64,000 nucleotides of DNA from Nonomuraea sp. SYSU D8015 (GTDB lineage Bacteria > Actinomycetota > Actinomycetes > Streptosporangiales > Streptosporangiaceae). Of this stretch, positions 46,745-55,443 are shown one piece after another. The DNA lies in assembly GCF_008065375.1 (NCBI RefSeq), contig NZ_VJYI01000005.1, positions 1 to 64,000 of the forward strand. The letters are read 5' to 3'. Within the stretch, counting starts at the first letter, position 1; each line of letters starts with the position of its first letter. The translations under genes and the position numbers were made by a program. The notes beneath the pieces were generated by a model. That model saw nothing but the letters and a program-made list of their open reading frames with translations, did not search any database and had not been told where the DNA came from.

Positions 46745-47202
46745 TGAGGGCCGCGACCGCGGAGGACATGCGGGCGTACGGGGCCCGTCTGGCCGCGTTG
46801 CTGCGCGCCGGCGACCTGGTCGTCCTTTCCGGATCGCTCGGCGCGGGCAAGACCACGCTCGTGCAGGGCATCGCCGAAGGTCTCAAGGTACGCGGCCCCA
46901 TCACCTCGCCCACGTTCGTGATCGCCAGGGTGCACCCGTCGCTGCGCCAGGGCCCGCCGCTCGTCCACGCGGACGCCTACCGGCTGGGCGGCGGCCTGGA
47001 AGTGGACGACCTCGACCTGGACGCGTCTCTGGAGGACTCCGTCACCGTCGTCGAGTGGGGCGAGGGGCTGGTCGAGGGCCTGGCCGAGGACCGCCTGGAG
47101 ATCCACATCGACCGGGAGGCCGGTGACGAGGCCAGGATCGTGACCTTGCGCGGCGTGGGCCCCCGATGGGCCGACACGCCGTTTGATCGGCTCGAAGATT
47201 AA
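46744..47202 (+). CDS. tsaE: tRNA t6A biosynthesis ATPase TsaE
   Basis: TsaE (152 residues) is the ATPase partner of TsaB and TsaD in making threonylcarbamoyl-adenosine 37. The P-loop GSLGAGKTT is at 30-38, TSPTFVIAR is the conserved SPTF switch region and VVEWGEGL holds the conserved Trp. GTG start overlaps the hydrolase stop. tsaB and tsaD are 2.4 kb downstream. Confidence 0.93.
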   Translation: MRAATAEDMRAYGARLAALLRAGDLVVLSGSLGAGKTTLVQGIAEGLKVRGPITSPTFVIARVHPSLRQGPPLVHADAYRLGGGLEVDDLDLDASLEDSVTVVEWGEGLVEGLAEDRLEIHIDREAGDEARIVTLRGVGPRWADTPFDRLED

Positions 47203-47235
47203 AATGCCGATCAATCGCCGGTAAAGCTGGCACCC

Positions 47236-47263
47236 TTGACGTACCTGGCCAAAGATGTAAATC
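47236..47263 (+). promoter_or_regulatory. Possible promoter for the lipoprotein-sortase pair
   Basis: TTGACG (47236-47241) and TAAATC (47258-47263) are 16 bp apart. Downstream are two small hairpins: CCCAG/CTGGG with an ATTTT loop (47286-47300) and CATCCAC/GTGGATG (47316-47336). The stretch is less GC-rich than its neighbours. Confidence 0.4.
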
Positions 47264-47369
47264 ATGATCGTTGGCTAGGGATTCGCCCAGATTTTCTGGG
47301 TATCAGGAGGGGCGACATCCACGATTTGGGTGGATGCTTGTGGCAAGACGGCAAAGTGGGGTGCGGCCG

Positions 47370-48056
47370 GTGCTCAGGGTCAGACGAGTCGCGTACGCGG
47401 GAGCCATCGTCATGGTCGGTCTGACGGGGTGCACAGCCTCGGCCGAGGCCGGCCCCACACCGACACCGACACCGACACCCAGCGGCACGGTCAGCCCGAC
47501 GGCCACCGCCACCCCCACCGCCACGGTCACCAGCCCCCGCCCGACCGTCACCAGACCCACGATCCAGGTCCAGCTCAACCCCGACAGCGTCACCGCCGGC
47601 GAGACCTCGACGGTGTGGATCCTGGCCAACTGCCCCGTCCCGAGCGGCGGCCCGGCCCACACCGGCACCGCCACGTCCAGGGCGTTCGTCACCGGCGCCA
47701 ACCTCAACCCGGTCCCCGCCGGCACCACCTCGCCCACCCCGACCGGCGCCGCCAACGGCTCGCCCTGGGTACGCGGCTCGGCCCAGGTCTCGGGGACGGT
47801 CCGGCGCGGCACGTACACCGTCAACGTCAAGTGCGACGGCACCAACGACATGGGCACCGCCAGGCTGCGGGTCGTCGCGCCCGAGGCGCTGCCGACCAAC
47901 GTGCCGACCAAGGCGCCCAGAGCGGGCGGCGGCGGCACGTACGCGCAGGACGTCGCGGACGAGTCCACGATCCCGCTCGGCCCCGCGGGCGTGCTGATCG
48001 GGCTGGCGCTGGCCGCGGGCATCGGCATAGCGGTCAAGCGGCGCAACCGGGCGTAG
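47370..48056 (+). CDS. Lipoprotein with Thr/Pro linker and C-terminal membrane anchor
   Basis: From GTG 47370 the product has 228 residues. The signal sequence LRVRRVAYAGAIVMVGLTGC ends in a clean lipobox (LTGC). A Thr/Pro-rich linker (PTPTPTPTPSGT) follows, then a beta-rich domain of about 120 residues with one Cys pair. The C terminus is hydrophobic (GVLIGLALAAGIGIAV) and then KRRNRA. A start at 47334 is also possible. The tail resembles a sortase sorting signal but no LPXTG is present (it has STIPLGPAG). It lies three bases before a sortase gene. Function unknown. Confidence 0.75.
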   Translation: MLRVRRVAYAGAIVMVGLTGCTASAEAGPTPTPTPTPSGTVSPTATATPTATVTSPRPTVTRPTIQVQLNPDSVTAGETSTVWILANCPVPSGGPAHTGTATSRAFVTGANLNPVPAGTTSPTPTGAANGSPWVRGSAQVSGTVRRGTYTVNVKCDGTNDMGTARLRVVAPEALPTNVPTKAPRAGGGGTYAQDVADESTIPLGPAGVLIGLALAAGIGIAVKRRNRA

Positions 48057-48059
48057 ACC

Positions 48060-48599
48060 ATGGCCCGCCCAGGACGGGTGGTGCTCGCGGGGGCGGTGAC
48101 GGGCATCCTGCTGTTCGCCTTCGGCAAGGGCATGCAGCAGACCGCCTCCACCCCTGTCGCGAACGTCGTACCCGAGAGCATCGACATCCCCTCGATCGAG
48201 GTCGAGGCCCCGCTGATGAAGCTGGGCCTGGAGAAGAACGGCGACGTCGAATTACCGCCGTACGAGAAGCCCAAGGTGGCCGGCTGGTACACAGGCAGCG
48301 CGGTACCCGGCGAGAAGGGCGCCTCGGTGATCATCGGCCACGTCGACACCAAGACGGCGCCGGCCGTGTTCTACAAGCTCAGGCAGTTACGCAAGGGCGA
48401 GACCGTGAAGGTCGAGCGCAGCGACGGCAAGACCGTGACGTTCAAGGTCGACTCGATCGAGCAGGTGCACAAGGACGACTTCCCCACCAAGCGCGTGTAC
48501 ATGGAGGACGGGCTCAGGCTGGTGACCTGCGGCGGCAAGTTCGACTACGCCAAGGGCGAATACCTGGACAACATCATCGTCTACGCTTCCCGGGTATGA
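48060..48599 (+). CDS. Class F sortase
   Basis: This 179-residue protein has an N-terminal membrane helix (about 7-22) and a sortase barrel. The catalytic His is H94 in IIGHVDT and the Cys is C157 in RLVTCGG. The region after the Cys (FDYAKGEYLDNIIVYA) contains no Arg until R178, the next-to-last residue, where the family usually has a catalytic Arg after the Cys. It starts three bases after the lipoprotein gene, its likely partner. Activity is therefore uncertain. Confidence 0.85.
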   Translation: MARPGRVVLAGAVTGILLFAFGKGMQQTASTPVANVVPESIDIPSIEVEAPLMKLGLEKNGDVELPPYEKPKVAGWYTGSAVPGEKGASVIIGHVDTKTAPAVFYKLRQLRKGETVKVERSDGKTVTFKVDSIEQVHKDDFPTKRVYMEDGLRLVTCGGKFDYAKGEYLDNIIVYASRV

Positions 48600-48624
48600 G
48601 CACCCTCCCGCGACCGGCACGCGC

Positions 48625-49515
48625 GTGCCCTGGCACGAGGTGCACCCGGCCGTGCGCGCGGCGATCGAGGAGTTCCTCGGCGGACGCGTCGTCAAGGCGG
48701 TCACCCAACCCGGAGGGTTCTCGCCGGCGGCCGCGGCGCGGCTGCGTACCGACGGGGGCAGGCGGGCCTTCGTCAAGGCCGTCGGTCCCGAGCCGAACCC
48801 CGACACCGTCCGCCTCTACCGCTCCGAGCTCAAGATCGCCGCAGCGCTGCCCGCGTCCGTTCCCGGGCCCCGGCTGCTGACCGGGTTCGAGCTGGAGGGC
48901 TGGGTGGCGCTGGTCTTCGAGGACGTCGAGGGCGATCATCCCGAGTTGCCGTGGCGGCGCGACCAGCTCGACCGGGTGCTGGAGGCCGTGGGCAGCATGT
49001 CGGCCGCGCTCACCCCCAGTCCCATCGACGCGCCGCCGATCGGCGAGGTCCTGGGGTCGGACTTGCACGGCTGGCACAAACTGTTGGCGGAGGACACCAG
49101 CGGGCTCGACCCTTGGGCGCTCGGCCACCTCGAGGTGCTGGCCGAGCTGGAGTCCGGCTGGGAGGAGGCCGCGGTAGGCGACACGCTGGTCCACGCCGAC
49201 CTGCGAGCCGACAACGTCCTGCTCACCGACGAGCGGGTCTACGTCGTGGACTGGCCGTGGGCGTGCGTCGGCCCGCAGTGGTTCGACCGGGTGGCCATGC
49301 TGCCGTCGGTCGGCATGCAGGGCGGGCCGCCGCCGCATGAGCTGTTCACCGACCCCGACCCGGCCGTGACCGCCGTCGTCGCCGCGATGGCGGGATACTT
49401 CGTGCGGCAGGCCCGACAGCCCGCTCCGCCGGGGCTGCCGACCATCCGGGAGTTCCAGCGGGCGCAGGGCGTGGTCGCGCTCGACTGGCTGCGGCGGCGT
49501 ACCGGCTGGGACTGA
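48625..49515 (+). CDS. Aminoglycoside phosphotransferase-like kinase
   Basis: This 296-residue protein has the APH fold: catalytic HADLRADN near residue 192 and a metal-binding Asp in VVDWPWACVG. Despite the name, such proteins in actinomycetes phosphorylate varied small molecules and there is no sign that this one gives antibiotic resistance. Start is GTG at 48625, 25 bp after the sortase stop; no better in-frame start exists. Confidence 0.85.
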   Translation: MPWHEVHPAVRAAIEEFLGGRVVKAVTQPGGFSPAAAARLRTDGGRRAFVKAVGPEPNPDTVRLYRSELKIAAALPASVPGPRLLTGFELEGWVALVFEDVEGDHPELPWRRDQLDRVLEAVGSMSAALTPSPIDAPPIGEVLGSDLHGWHKLLAEDTSGLDPWALGHLEVLAELESGWEEAAVGDTLVHADLRADNVLLTDERVYVVDWPWACVGPQWFDRVAMLPSVGMQGGPPPHELFTDPDPAVTAVVAAMAGYFVRQARQPAPPGLPTIREFQRAQGVVALDWLRRRTGWD

Positions 49516-49560
49516 CGATACGGCCGGTTGAGACGGCTCCTGCAGGTAGGCTAAACAGTC

Positions 49561-50205
49561 GTGCTGGTCCTGGCCTTTGATACCGCGACGCCTGCCGTCA
49601 CCGCCGCGCTCCACGACGGCGAGCGCGTGCTCGCCGAGTCCACGACGATCGACGCCCGGCGCCACGGCGAGCTGCTCGTCCCCACCATCGAGCGGGTGCT
49701 GGGCGAGACGCGCGCGACGTTGCGCGACGTGACGGCCATCGTGGCGGGCAGCGGCCCCGGGCCCTACACCGGGCTGCGCGTCGGGCTGATGACCGCTCAG
49801 GGGCTCGCCACAACGCTGGGCGTGCCCGCGTACGGCATCTGCACGCTCGACGCTGTCGCCTACGGCAGCGGGCTCGCCGAGCCGTTCCTGGTGGCCACCG
49901 ACGCGCGGCGCAAAGAGGTGTTCTGGGCCCGCTACGCGGACATGCGCACCAGGCTCGACGGGCCGTTCGTGGAGCGGCCCGCGCAGGTGCCGGTGGAGGG
50001 GCTGCCGGTGGTGGGAGCCGGTGCCGAGCTCTATCCCGAGGCTCTCGGGCAGAGCGCCGGCCCACCATACCCGTACGCCGGGGCCCTGGCGTCCCTGGCG
50101 GCCGAGCGGCTCGCGGAGGGCACCCCGCTCGACCCGCCCCGCCCGATCTACCTGCGCCGGCCCGACGCCGTCGTGCCGGGAGCGCCCAAGAGGGTGACGG
50201 CGTGA
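49561..50205 (+). CDS. tsaB: tRNA t6A biosynthesis protein TsaB
   Basis: TsaB (214 residues) is the inactive paralogue of TsaD that scaffolds the t6A complex. It has the ASKHA start LVLAFDTATPAVTAAL and the SGPGPYTGLRVGL motif. Start is GTG at 49561; TAGGCT at 49547-49552 lies eight bases upstream, pointing to a leaderless mRNA. It overlaps rimI by four bases. Confidence 0.94.
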   Translation: MLVLAFDTATPAVTAALHDGERVLAESTTIDARRHGELLVPTIERVLGETRATLRDVTAIVAGSGPGPYTGLRVGLMTAQGLATTLGVPAYGICTLDAVAYGSGLAEPFLVATDARRKEVFWARYADMRTRLDGPFVERPAQVPVEGLPVVGAGAELYPEALGQSAGPPYPYAGALASLAAERLAEGTPLDPPRPIYLRRPDAVVPGAPKRVTA

Positions 50206-50648
50206 AGCTCAGACCGATGACCGAGGCCGACCTGCCCGCGGTCATGGCGATCGAACGGGCCACGTTCCCACTCGACGCGTGGAGCGAGGGCATGATGCGC
50301 GGCGAGCTTGACGACATGCCGCGTTCGCGCCACTACGTGGTGGCGCTGGTCGATGACGAGATCGTGGGTTACGCCGGGCTCGCCGCCGCGGCCGACCAGG
50401 CCGACGTGCAGACGATCGCGGTGCTGCAGAAGCACCAGGGCACGGGCATCGGCAGCGCGATGCTGACGGAGCTGCTGGCCGAGGCGGGGCGCAGGGGCGC
50501 ACGGGAGGTCTTCCTCGAAGTACGCGCCGACAACCCGCGGGCGCAGGCGGTCTACCGGCATTTCGGGTTCGAGGAGATCGGCACCCGCCGTCGCTACTAC
50601 GACGACGGCACCGACGCGATCATGATGAGAAGGAAGCTGGATGGCTGA
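50202..50648 (+). CDS. rimI: Ribosomal protein S18 alanine N-acetyltransferase
   Basis: RimI (148 residues) is a GNAT acetyltransferase. The acetyl-CoA loop is around VLQKHQGTGIGSAML and the FLEVRADNPRAQAVYRHFGF strand-helix is typical of RimI. GTGA overlap with tsaB and eight-base overlap with tsaD show a tight tsaB-rimI-tsaD operon. In actinomycetes the substrate range may go beyond S18. Confidence 0.93.
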   Translation: MKLRPMTEADLPAVMAIERATFPLDAWSEGMMRGELDDMPRSRHYVVALVDDEIVGYAGLAAAADQADVQTIAVLQKHQGTGIGSAMLTELLAEAGRRGAREVFLEVRADNPRAQAVYRHFGFEEIGTRRRYYDDGTDAIMMRRKLDG

Positions 50649-51672
50649 CGCACCTCTGGTCCTGGGCATCGAGACGTCCTGCGACGAGACCGGCATCGGC
50701 ATCGTCAGAGGCCACACGCTGCTGGCCAACACGATCGCCTCCAGCATGGAGGAGCACGCCAGGTTCGGCGGCGTCGTGCCCGAGGTCGCCTCGCGTGCCC
50801 ACCTGGAGGCCATGACGCCGACCGTGGAGGCCGCGCTGGCCGAGGCCGGTCTGAAGTTCTCCGACATCGACGCCATCGCCGTCACGGCCGGTCCGGGGCT
50901 GGCGGGTGCGCTGCTGGTCGGGGTCGCGGCGGCCAAGTCCTACGCGCTCGGGCTCGGCGTCCCCCTCTACGGCGTCAACCACCTGGCCGCCCACGTCGCC
51001 GTCGACCAGCTGGAGCACGGGCCGCTGCCCAAGCCGTGCGTCGCCCTGCTGGTCTCCGGCGGCCACTCCTCGCTGCTGCTGGTGCCCGATGTGGCCGAGG
51101 ACGTGATCTCGCTCGGCTCGACCGTGGACGACGCGGCGGGTGAGGCGTTCGACAAGGTGGCGCGGGTGCTGGGGCTGCCGTTCCCCGGCGGGCCGCACAT
51201 CGACCGGGCCGCCCGCGAGGGCTCGGGCACGGCCATCGCCTTTCCGCGCGGCAAGATCGACGACGGCACGCTCGACTTCTCCTTCTCCGGGCTCAAGACG
51301 GCCGTGGCTCGCTGGGTCGAGGCCCGCGAGGCTTCGGGGCAGTCCGTCCACGTGGGCGACGTGGCCGCCTCCTTCCAGGAGGCCGTGGTCGACGTGCTGA
51401 CCCGCAAGGCGCTGCAGGCGTGCCGGAAATACGGCGTGGACGACCTGCTCATCGGGGGCGGTGTGGCGGCCAACTCCCGGCTGCGGGCGCTGGCCCAGGA
51501 GCGGTGCGACGCGGTTGGCGTACGGCTGAGGGTGCCCCGTCCCGGGTTGTGCACCGACAACGGCGCGATGGTGGCCGCCCTGGGCTCCGACCTGGTGGCG
51601 GCCGGTGTGTCGCCCTCCAGTCTGGAGATCCCGGCCGACTCCTCGCTGCCGATCACCACGGTCCACGTCTGA
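50641..51672 (+). CDS. tsaD: tRNA N6-threonylcarbamoyltransferase TsaD
   Basis: TsaD (343 residues) transfers the threonylcarbamoyl group to A37 of ANN-decoding tRNAs. The iron-binding pair is H114 and H118 in HLAAH. Other motifs are GIETSCDETG, GGVVPEVASRAH and the C-terminal CTDNGAM. Normal length. The stop is directly followed, with no gap, by the stop of a convergent minus-strand gene and no hairpin lies between them. Confidence 0.96.
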   Translation: MADAPLVLGIETSCDETGIGIVRGHTLLANTIASSMEEHARFGGVVPEVASRAHLEAMTPTVEAALAEAGLKFSDIDAIAVTAGPGLAGALLVGVAAAKSYALGLGVPLYGVNHLAAHVAVDQLEHGPLPKPCVALLVSGGHSSLLLVPDVAEDVISLGSTVDDAAGEAFDKVARVLGLPFPGGPHIDRAAREGSGTAIAFPRGKIDDGTLDFSFSGLKTAVARWVEAREASGQSVHVGDVAASFQEAVVDVLTRKALQACRKYGVDDLLIGGGVAANSRLRALAQERCDAVGVRLRVPRPGLCTDNGAMVAALGSDLVAAGVSPSSLEIPADSSLPITTVHV

Positions 51673-52044
51673 TCACGCCGGCTGCTTCCCGCGCAGGGCC
51701 CGCAGGCGCACGGCCAGCGCGGCGGCCGTGAGCACCGACAACAGGCCCAGGACCCACCAGTCGGACTCGCGCCCGCCCATGTGCTGGTCGAGGAGGTGGT
51801 TGATCGCGTGGAGCGTGTTGGTGACCAGGTAGCCCGCCAGCACGACCGCGATCACGTCCCGCCACCACAGCGCCGCCAGCATCATGAGCCCGATGCCGAT
51901 CTGAAACACGCCCGCGTCGTGCAGAAAGTGGACGTGGTTGGGCCAGTTGGCCCACGCCGCGAAGCCCGCGGGATCGATCCGCATCCACACGCCGACGACC
52001 AGCATCGTGGCCGCGCCCACAACGATCGTGATCTTGATGAACAT
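51673..52044 (-). CDS. Small four-helix membrane protein, unknown function
   Basis: This 123-residue protein has four hydrophobic segments (ITIVVGAATMLVVGVWM, AGVFQIGIGLMMLAALWW, VIAVVLAGYLVTNTLHAI and WWVLGLLSVLTAAALAV). His residues cluster in and near helices (HVHFLHDAG, LHAINHLLDQH). AAAGGAGA lies nine bases before the ATG. I recognise no family. It runs convergent to tsaD with no intergenic base. Confidence 0.75.
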   Translation of the reverse strand: MFIKITIVVGAATMLVVGVWMRIDPAGFAAWANWPNHVHFLHDAGVFQIGIGLMMLAALWWRDVIAVVLAGYLVTNTLHAINHLLDQHMGGRESDWWVLGLLSVLTAAALAVRLRALRGKQPA

Positions 52045-52127
52045 GCGTCCGTTCTCCTTTCGAATCCGAGGAACGGACGCTCACGATCAGGCGGACGTGA
52101 CAATCCTGGCTGTGAGGTGCCCCACAG

Positions 52128-54122
52128 TCAGTCTTTGGCCCTGGTGGGGCGCAGCAGCGCCTCGGCCAGGGCCAGCATGGTCTCCTCCAGGGCGCTGAGG
52201 CGCTTGGTCAGGTCGGTGGCGGCGGGCTCGACGACGCTGGTGACGGTCTTGGCCAGCTCGTCGCGGTCGGGGCGCGACCTGACCAGGTCGCTCAGCGCGT
52301 CGGCGGCGGTGGTCAGGCGCTCGGCCTGCTCCCCGGCCTGCGACTGGAGCAGGTCGGCGAGGCCCAGGTCGGCGGGGAGCCGGCCCACGCGCTCGTTCAC
52401 GGCCTCGATGCGGTCGTCGACCGCCTCCAGGTGCTCGCTGGCCTGCTCGGCGCGGGTCGCCAGGCCGCTCATGCGGGTCTCCAGGCCGTTGAACCGGGTG
52501 TCGAGGCCGCCGAGGTGGCCCTCCACGGCCTCGAAGCCGTTGCTCAGGTGCTCCTCGGCCTCGATCAGCCGCTCGTCGAGGGCGTCGAGGTGGCTGTCGA
52601 GCTTGTTGAAGCGGCCCTCGGTGCGCGTGGTGGTGTCGCCGAGGCGCTGGTCGGTGGCGGCCACGCGCTCGTCGAGCGCGGTGAAGCGGGCGTCGATGCG
52701 TACGTCGAGAGCGTCGAACCGGTCGTCGTGCCTGCCCAGGTGGCCGTCCACGGTGCCCAGCCGCTTGTCCACCGCGCCGAGCCGGCTGTCCATGCCCGTG
52801 AGCCGCTTGTCGACGCCGGCCATCCGGCCGTCGAGACCTTCGAGCCTGGTGTCGATGTCGGACAGGCACTCGTCGGCGGACTCCAGGCGCCCGTCGAACC
52901 CGGTGAGCCTGGAGTCGAGGCCGAGCAGCCTGCCCTCGACCCGGTCGAGCCTGGCGTCCACGCCGTCGAGCCTGGCCGACAGGCGCTGCTCGCTCTCGCC
53001 GAGCTGCACGGCGAGGTGCTGGTCGGCCTCGTCGAGGCGGGTCGTGAGGCGCTGCTCGACGTCGGCGAGGCGGTCGGTGAGCCGGGTGTCGGCCTCGTCG
53101 AGGCGGGTCGTGAGGCGCGCGTCGGCTTCTTCGAGGCGCGCGGCGAGGCGCTGGTCGCTCTCCTGGATCCGGGCGGTGAGGTCGCGGCCGGTCTCCTCCA
53201 GCCTGGCGGTCACGTCGCGGCCGGTCTCCTCGAGACGGGCCGTGGTGTCGTCGAGCTTGGCGGTGAGCCGCTGATCCGTCTCCTGCAGCTTGGCGGTGAG
53301 CCGCTGGTCGGTCTCCTCGAGGCCGGCGGTGAGGCGCTGGTCGGTCTCGTCGAGCCTGGTGGTCAGCTGCCGGCCGGTCTCCTCCAGGCGGGTCGTGAGG
53401 CGCTGGTCGGTCTCGTCGAGACGGGTGGCCAGGCGCTGCTCCGCGGCCTCCACTTTGCCGGCCAGCTGCTCGGCCGCGCCGGACAGCCGGTCGTCGATGC
53501 CCTCTGACAGGTCGCCGACCGCGGCCTCCACGCGGTCGGTGCGGGTGGCGAGGTCGGCCACCGACTTGTCGAGCCTGGTGAAGCGGCTGGCGGCGGCCTC
53601 CATGCTGGAGTTGAGGCTGGCCAGCATGGCGGCGAAATCGGACATGCCCTTGGTGATGCCACTAGTGGTTTCCAGCACGGACTGCAGGCGTTTGAGCGCT
53701 TCGTCGACGCTTTCGCCCACGGTGCCCACATCGGCCCAGAGGCTCGGCAGCTCGGAGACCGGTGCGATGCGGGCGTCCACATGGCCCACGCGTTCGCCGA
53801 CGGCGTCGACGTGGTCGCGTACGGCCTCCACGTGCTGAGCCAGCCCCTCCGCCCACATCGGCGGCTTGACGACGATGTCCTCCAGCCGGCCGTTGACGGA
53901 CTCCAGGGTGCCGCTCAGGCCGCCGAGCTCGCGCTCGCGGACCTCCCGCAGCAGCCACTCCATGCCTTCTAGACGCTGGCGGATCTCGTCGAGCACCGCC
54001 CCCTGGGTGCGCTGTTCGTACACATGGTCCTGGGCGGCGCGCTGCAGCAGGTCTCGCATCCTCTCGGAGACGAGGGAATGGCCTCCTGGCTGAAGAAGGG
54101 TCGTGTGGTTGGAATTGTCCAC
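52128..54122 (-). CDS. 664-residue repetitive coiled-coil protein
   Basis: The GTG at 54122 follows AAGGAG by eight bases, giving a 664-residue protein with no signal or membrane span. Residues about 225-380 are made of 11-residue units of the type RLTTRLDETDQ, repeated over a dozen times. The following 200 residues have a looser heptad/11-mer pattern (RLDGVDARLDRVEG and so on). Such repeats form long amphipathic helices like those of apolipoprotein-type or ExsB-tape coiled coils. Cytoplasmic scaffold or membrane-surface binding is inferred. The unit is also visible in the DNA as 33-bp repeats. Confidence 0.8.
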   Translation of the reverse strand: MDNSNHTTLLQPGGHSLVSERMRDLLQRAAQDHVYEQRTQGAVLDEIRQRLEGMEWLLREVRERELGGLSGTLESVNGRLEDIVVKPPMWAEGLAQHVEAVRDHVDAVGERVGHVDARIAPVSELPSLWADVGTVGESVDEALKRLQSVLETTSGITKGMSDFAAMLASLNSSMEAAASRFTRLDKSVADLATRTDRVEAAVGDLSEGIDDRLSGAAEQLAGKVEAAEQRLATRLDETDQRLTTRLEETGRQLTTRLDETDQRLTAGLEETDQRLTAKLQETDQRLTAKLDDTTARLEETGRDVTARLEETGRDLTARIQESDQRLAARLEEADARLTTRLDEADTRLTDRLADVEQRLTTRLDEADQHLAVQLGESEQRLSARLDGVDARLDRVEGRLLGLDSRLTGFDGRLESADECLSDIDTRLEGLDGRMAGVDKRLTGMDSRLGAVDKRLGTVDGHLGRHDDRFDALDVRIDARFTALDERVAATDQRLGDTTTRTEGRFNKLDSHLDALDERLIEAEEHLSNGFEAVEGHLGGLDTRFNGLETRMSGLATRAEQASEHLEAVDDRIEAVNERVGRLPADLGLADLLQSQAGEQAERLTTAADALSDLVRSRPDRDELAKTVTSVVEPAATDLTKRLSALEETMLALAEALLRPTRAKD
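52980..53460 (-). repeat. 33-bp coding repeats in the coiled-coil gene
   Basis: On the plus strand, 33-bp units such as GAGGCGCTGGTCGGTCTCGT recur about 14 times at 52980-53460, each coding one 11-residue unit. Units near 53280-53430 are close to identical. The array could expand or contract by recombination. Confidence 0.7.
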
Positions 54123-54285
54123 CGAAAGGCTCCTTCGCACGCCGACGGTCTGCCGCGCAGCGGTGGGATTGGTCCGGTTTGCAGATGAAAGGGCGAGAAT
54201 GCGGGCAACCGCATTAGGGGGAGAACTCCCGCCCGTCCACCTTAGCCTGTGGATCAAGGTCCGTCAGGGGCGAAGGAAAACTCGT

Positions 54286-55443
54286 TCAGGCAGGTGGGGT
54301 GGTGTCACAGATGAGGGCGTACGGTTTATTCATGATTCTGGTCAAAATGATTACCGCCGACTTTTTTCCATTAAGTCGCAAGTCTGCGCGGAGGCGTTCG
54401 ATGTCGACGGCGGATGCGCGCTTTTTGATAGTGACATTTCCGATTTGCCGCTCGCGGAGCGCCGCGCGCAGCTTTTTCAGCGAGAACGTCATGAGGTCGT
54501 CCACCTCGTATCTCGCCGCCCACGGAGTGTCCACCGGCTCGTCGGCCGTGATGTACGCGACCAGCGGATCGAGCAGGCGGCCGCCGACCAGCTCGGCCAC
54601 CTCGCCCACCAGGTGCGCGCGGATCGCGGCGCCGTCGGGCTCGTAGACGTAGCGCCCCATGGCGCCGACGTGGGCCTGAGCGCCGGTGGCGGTGAGGCCG
54701 TGGCCGCCGGGCAGCAGGGTGGCGCGACGGGTCGGGTGGTCCCCGGTCCAGAGGGTGGCCTCCTTGACCTCGCCCTTGTACGAGACCCACTCGGCCTCGG
54801 CGCCTGCGGGGATGAACTCGTACGGGATGCCGGGCGCCACCTTGACGCAGGCCCGCCCGGCCCTGGAGACCAGGTCGAGCACCACGGGCCAGGGCGGGGA
54901 GTAGGCGAGCGGGTCGAACGTCCTGCCCCTGCTCGTGCGGCGGGCCGGGTCGGCGAACAGCACGTCGTACTCCTCGGGCCGGACCGCGGCCGCGTCTCCC
55001 ACGGTCACCGTCACCCTGCCGGCCAGCCCGAGCGCCTCGGCGTTGGCCCTGGCCACGGCCACCGTCAGCGGGTCGACGTCCACGGCCGTCACGGTGCAGC
55101 CGGCGCGGGCGAGCGCCAGGAAGTCGCCGCCGATGCCGCAGCAGGCGTCCACGACCGTGGCCCCGGCCAGGCGGCGGGCGCGGTGCTCGGCGACCTCCTT
55201 CCTGGTGGACTGCTCCAGGCCGTGGGGCGTGAAGTACATCCTCCCGGCGTCCTCGCCGAACTTGGCCCTGGCGCGGTCGCGCAGGCCGGCCTGGGTGAGG
55301 GCGGCCGAGGTGAGGGCGGCGTCGTAGGTTTTGCGCAGCTTCGTGGCGGCGGCCACCGGATCGGCGCCGGCGAGCTCCCCGGCCTCGGTGAGCGCTCGCT
55401 GACCGCGCGGGGTCAGCAGCTCGTTGAAGGCATCGAGGTCCAC
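54286..55443 (-). CDS. Class I SAM-dependent methyltransferase, THUMP-like C terminus
   Basis: This 385-residue protein has a Rossmann methyltransferase core with motif I VVDACCGIGGDF (about 97-108), acidic strand VDVDPLT and motif IV-like FADPARR. The C-terminal 90 residues resemble the THUMP-like domain that follows such enzymes. Substrate, perhaps RNA, is not known. An upstream ATG at 55629 is rejected: the GTG at 55443 gives the family N terminus DLDAFNELLTPRG and TAGCGT at 55452-55457 lies eight bases before it, suggesting a leaderless mRNA. Confidence 0.85.
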   Translation of the reverse strand: MDLDAFNELLTPRGQRALTEAGELAGADPVAAATKLRKTYDAALTSAALTQAGLRDRARAKFGEDAGRMYFTPHGLEQSTRKEVAEHRARRLAGATVVDACCGIGGDFLALARAGCTVTAVDVDPLTVAVARANAEALGLAGRVTVTVGDAAAVRPEEYDVLFADPARRTSRGRTFDPLAYSPPWPVVLDLVSRAGRACVKVAPGIPYEFIPAGAEAEWVSYKGEVKEATLWTGDHPTRRATLLPGGHGLTATGAQAHVGAMGRYVYEPDGAAIRAHLVGEVAELVGGRLLDPLVAYITADEPVDTPWAARYEVDDLMTFSLKKLRAALRERQIGNVTIKKRASAVDIERLRADLRLNGKKSAVIILTRIMNKPYALICDTTPPA

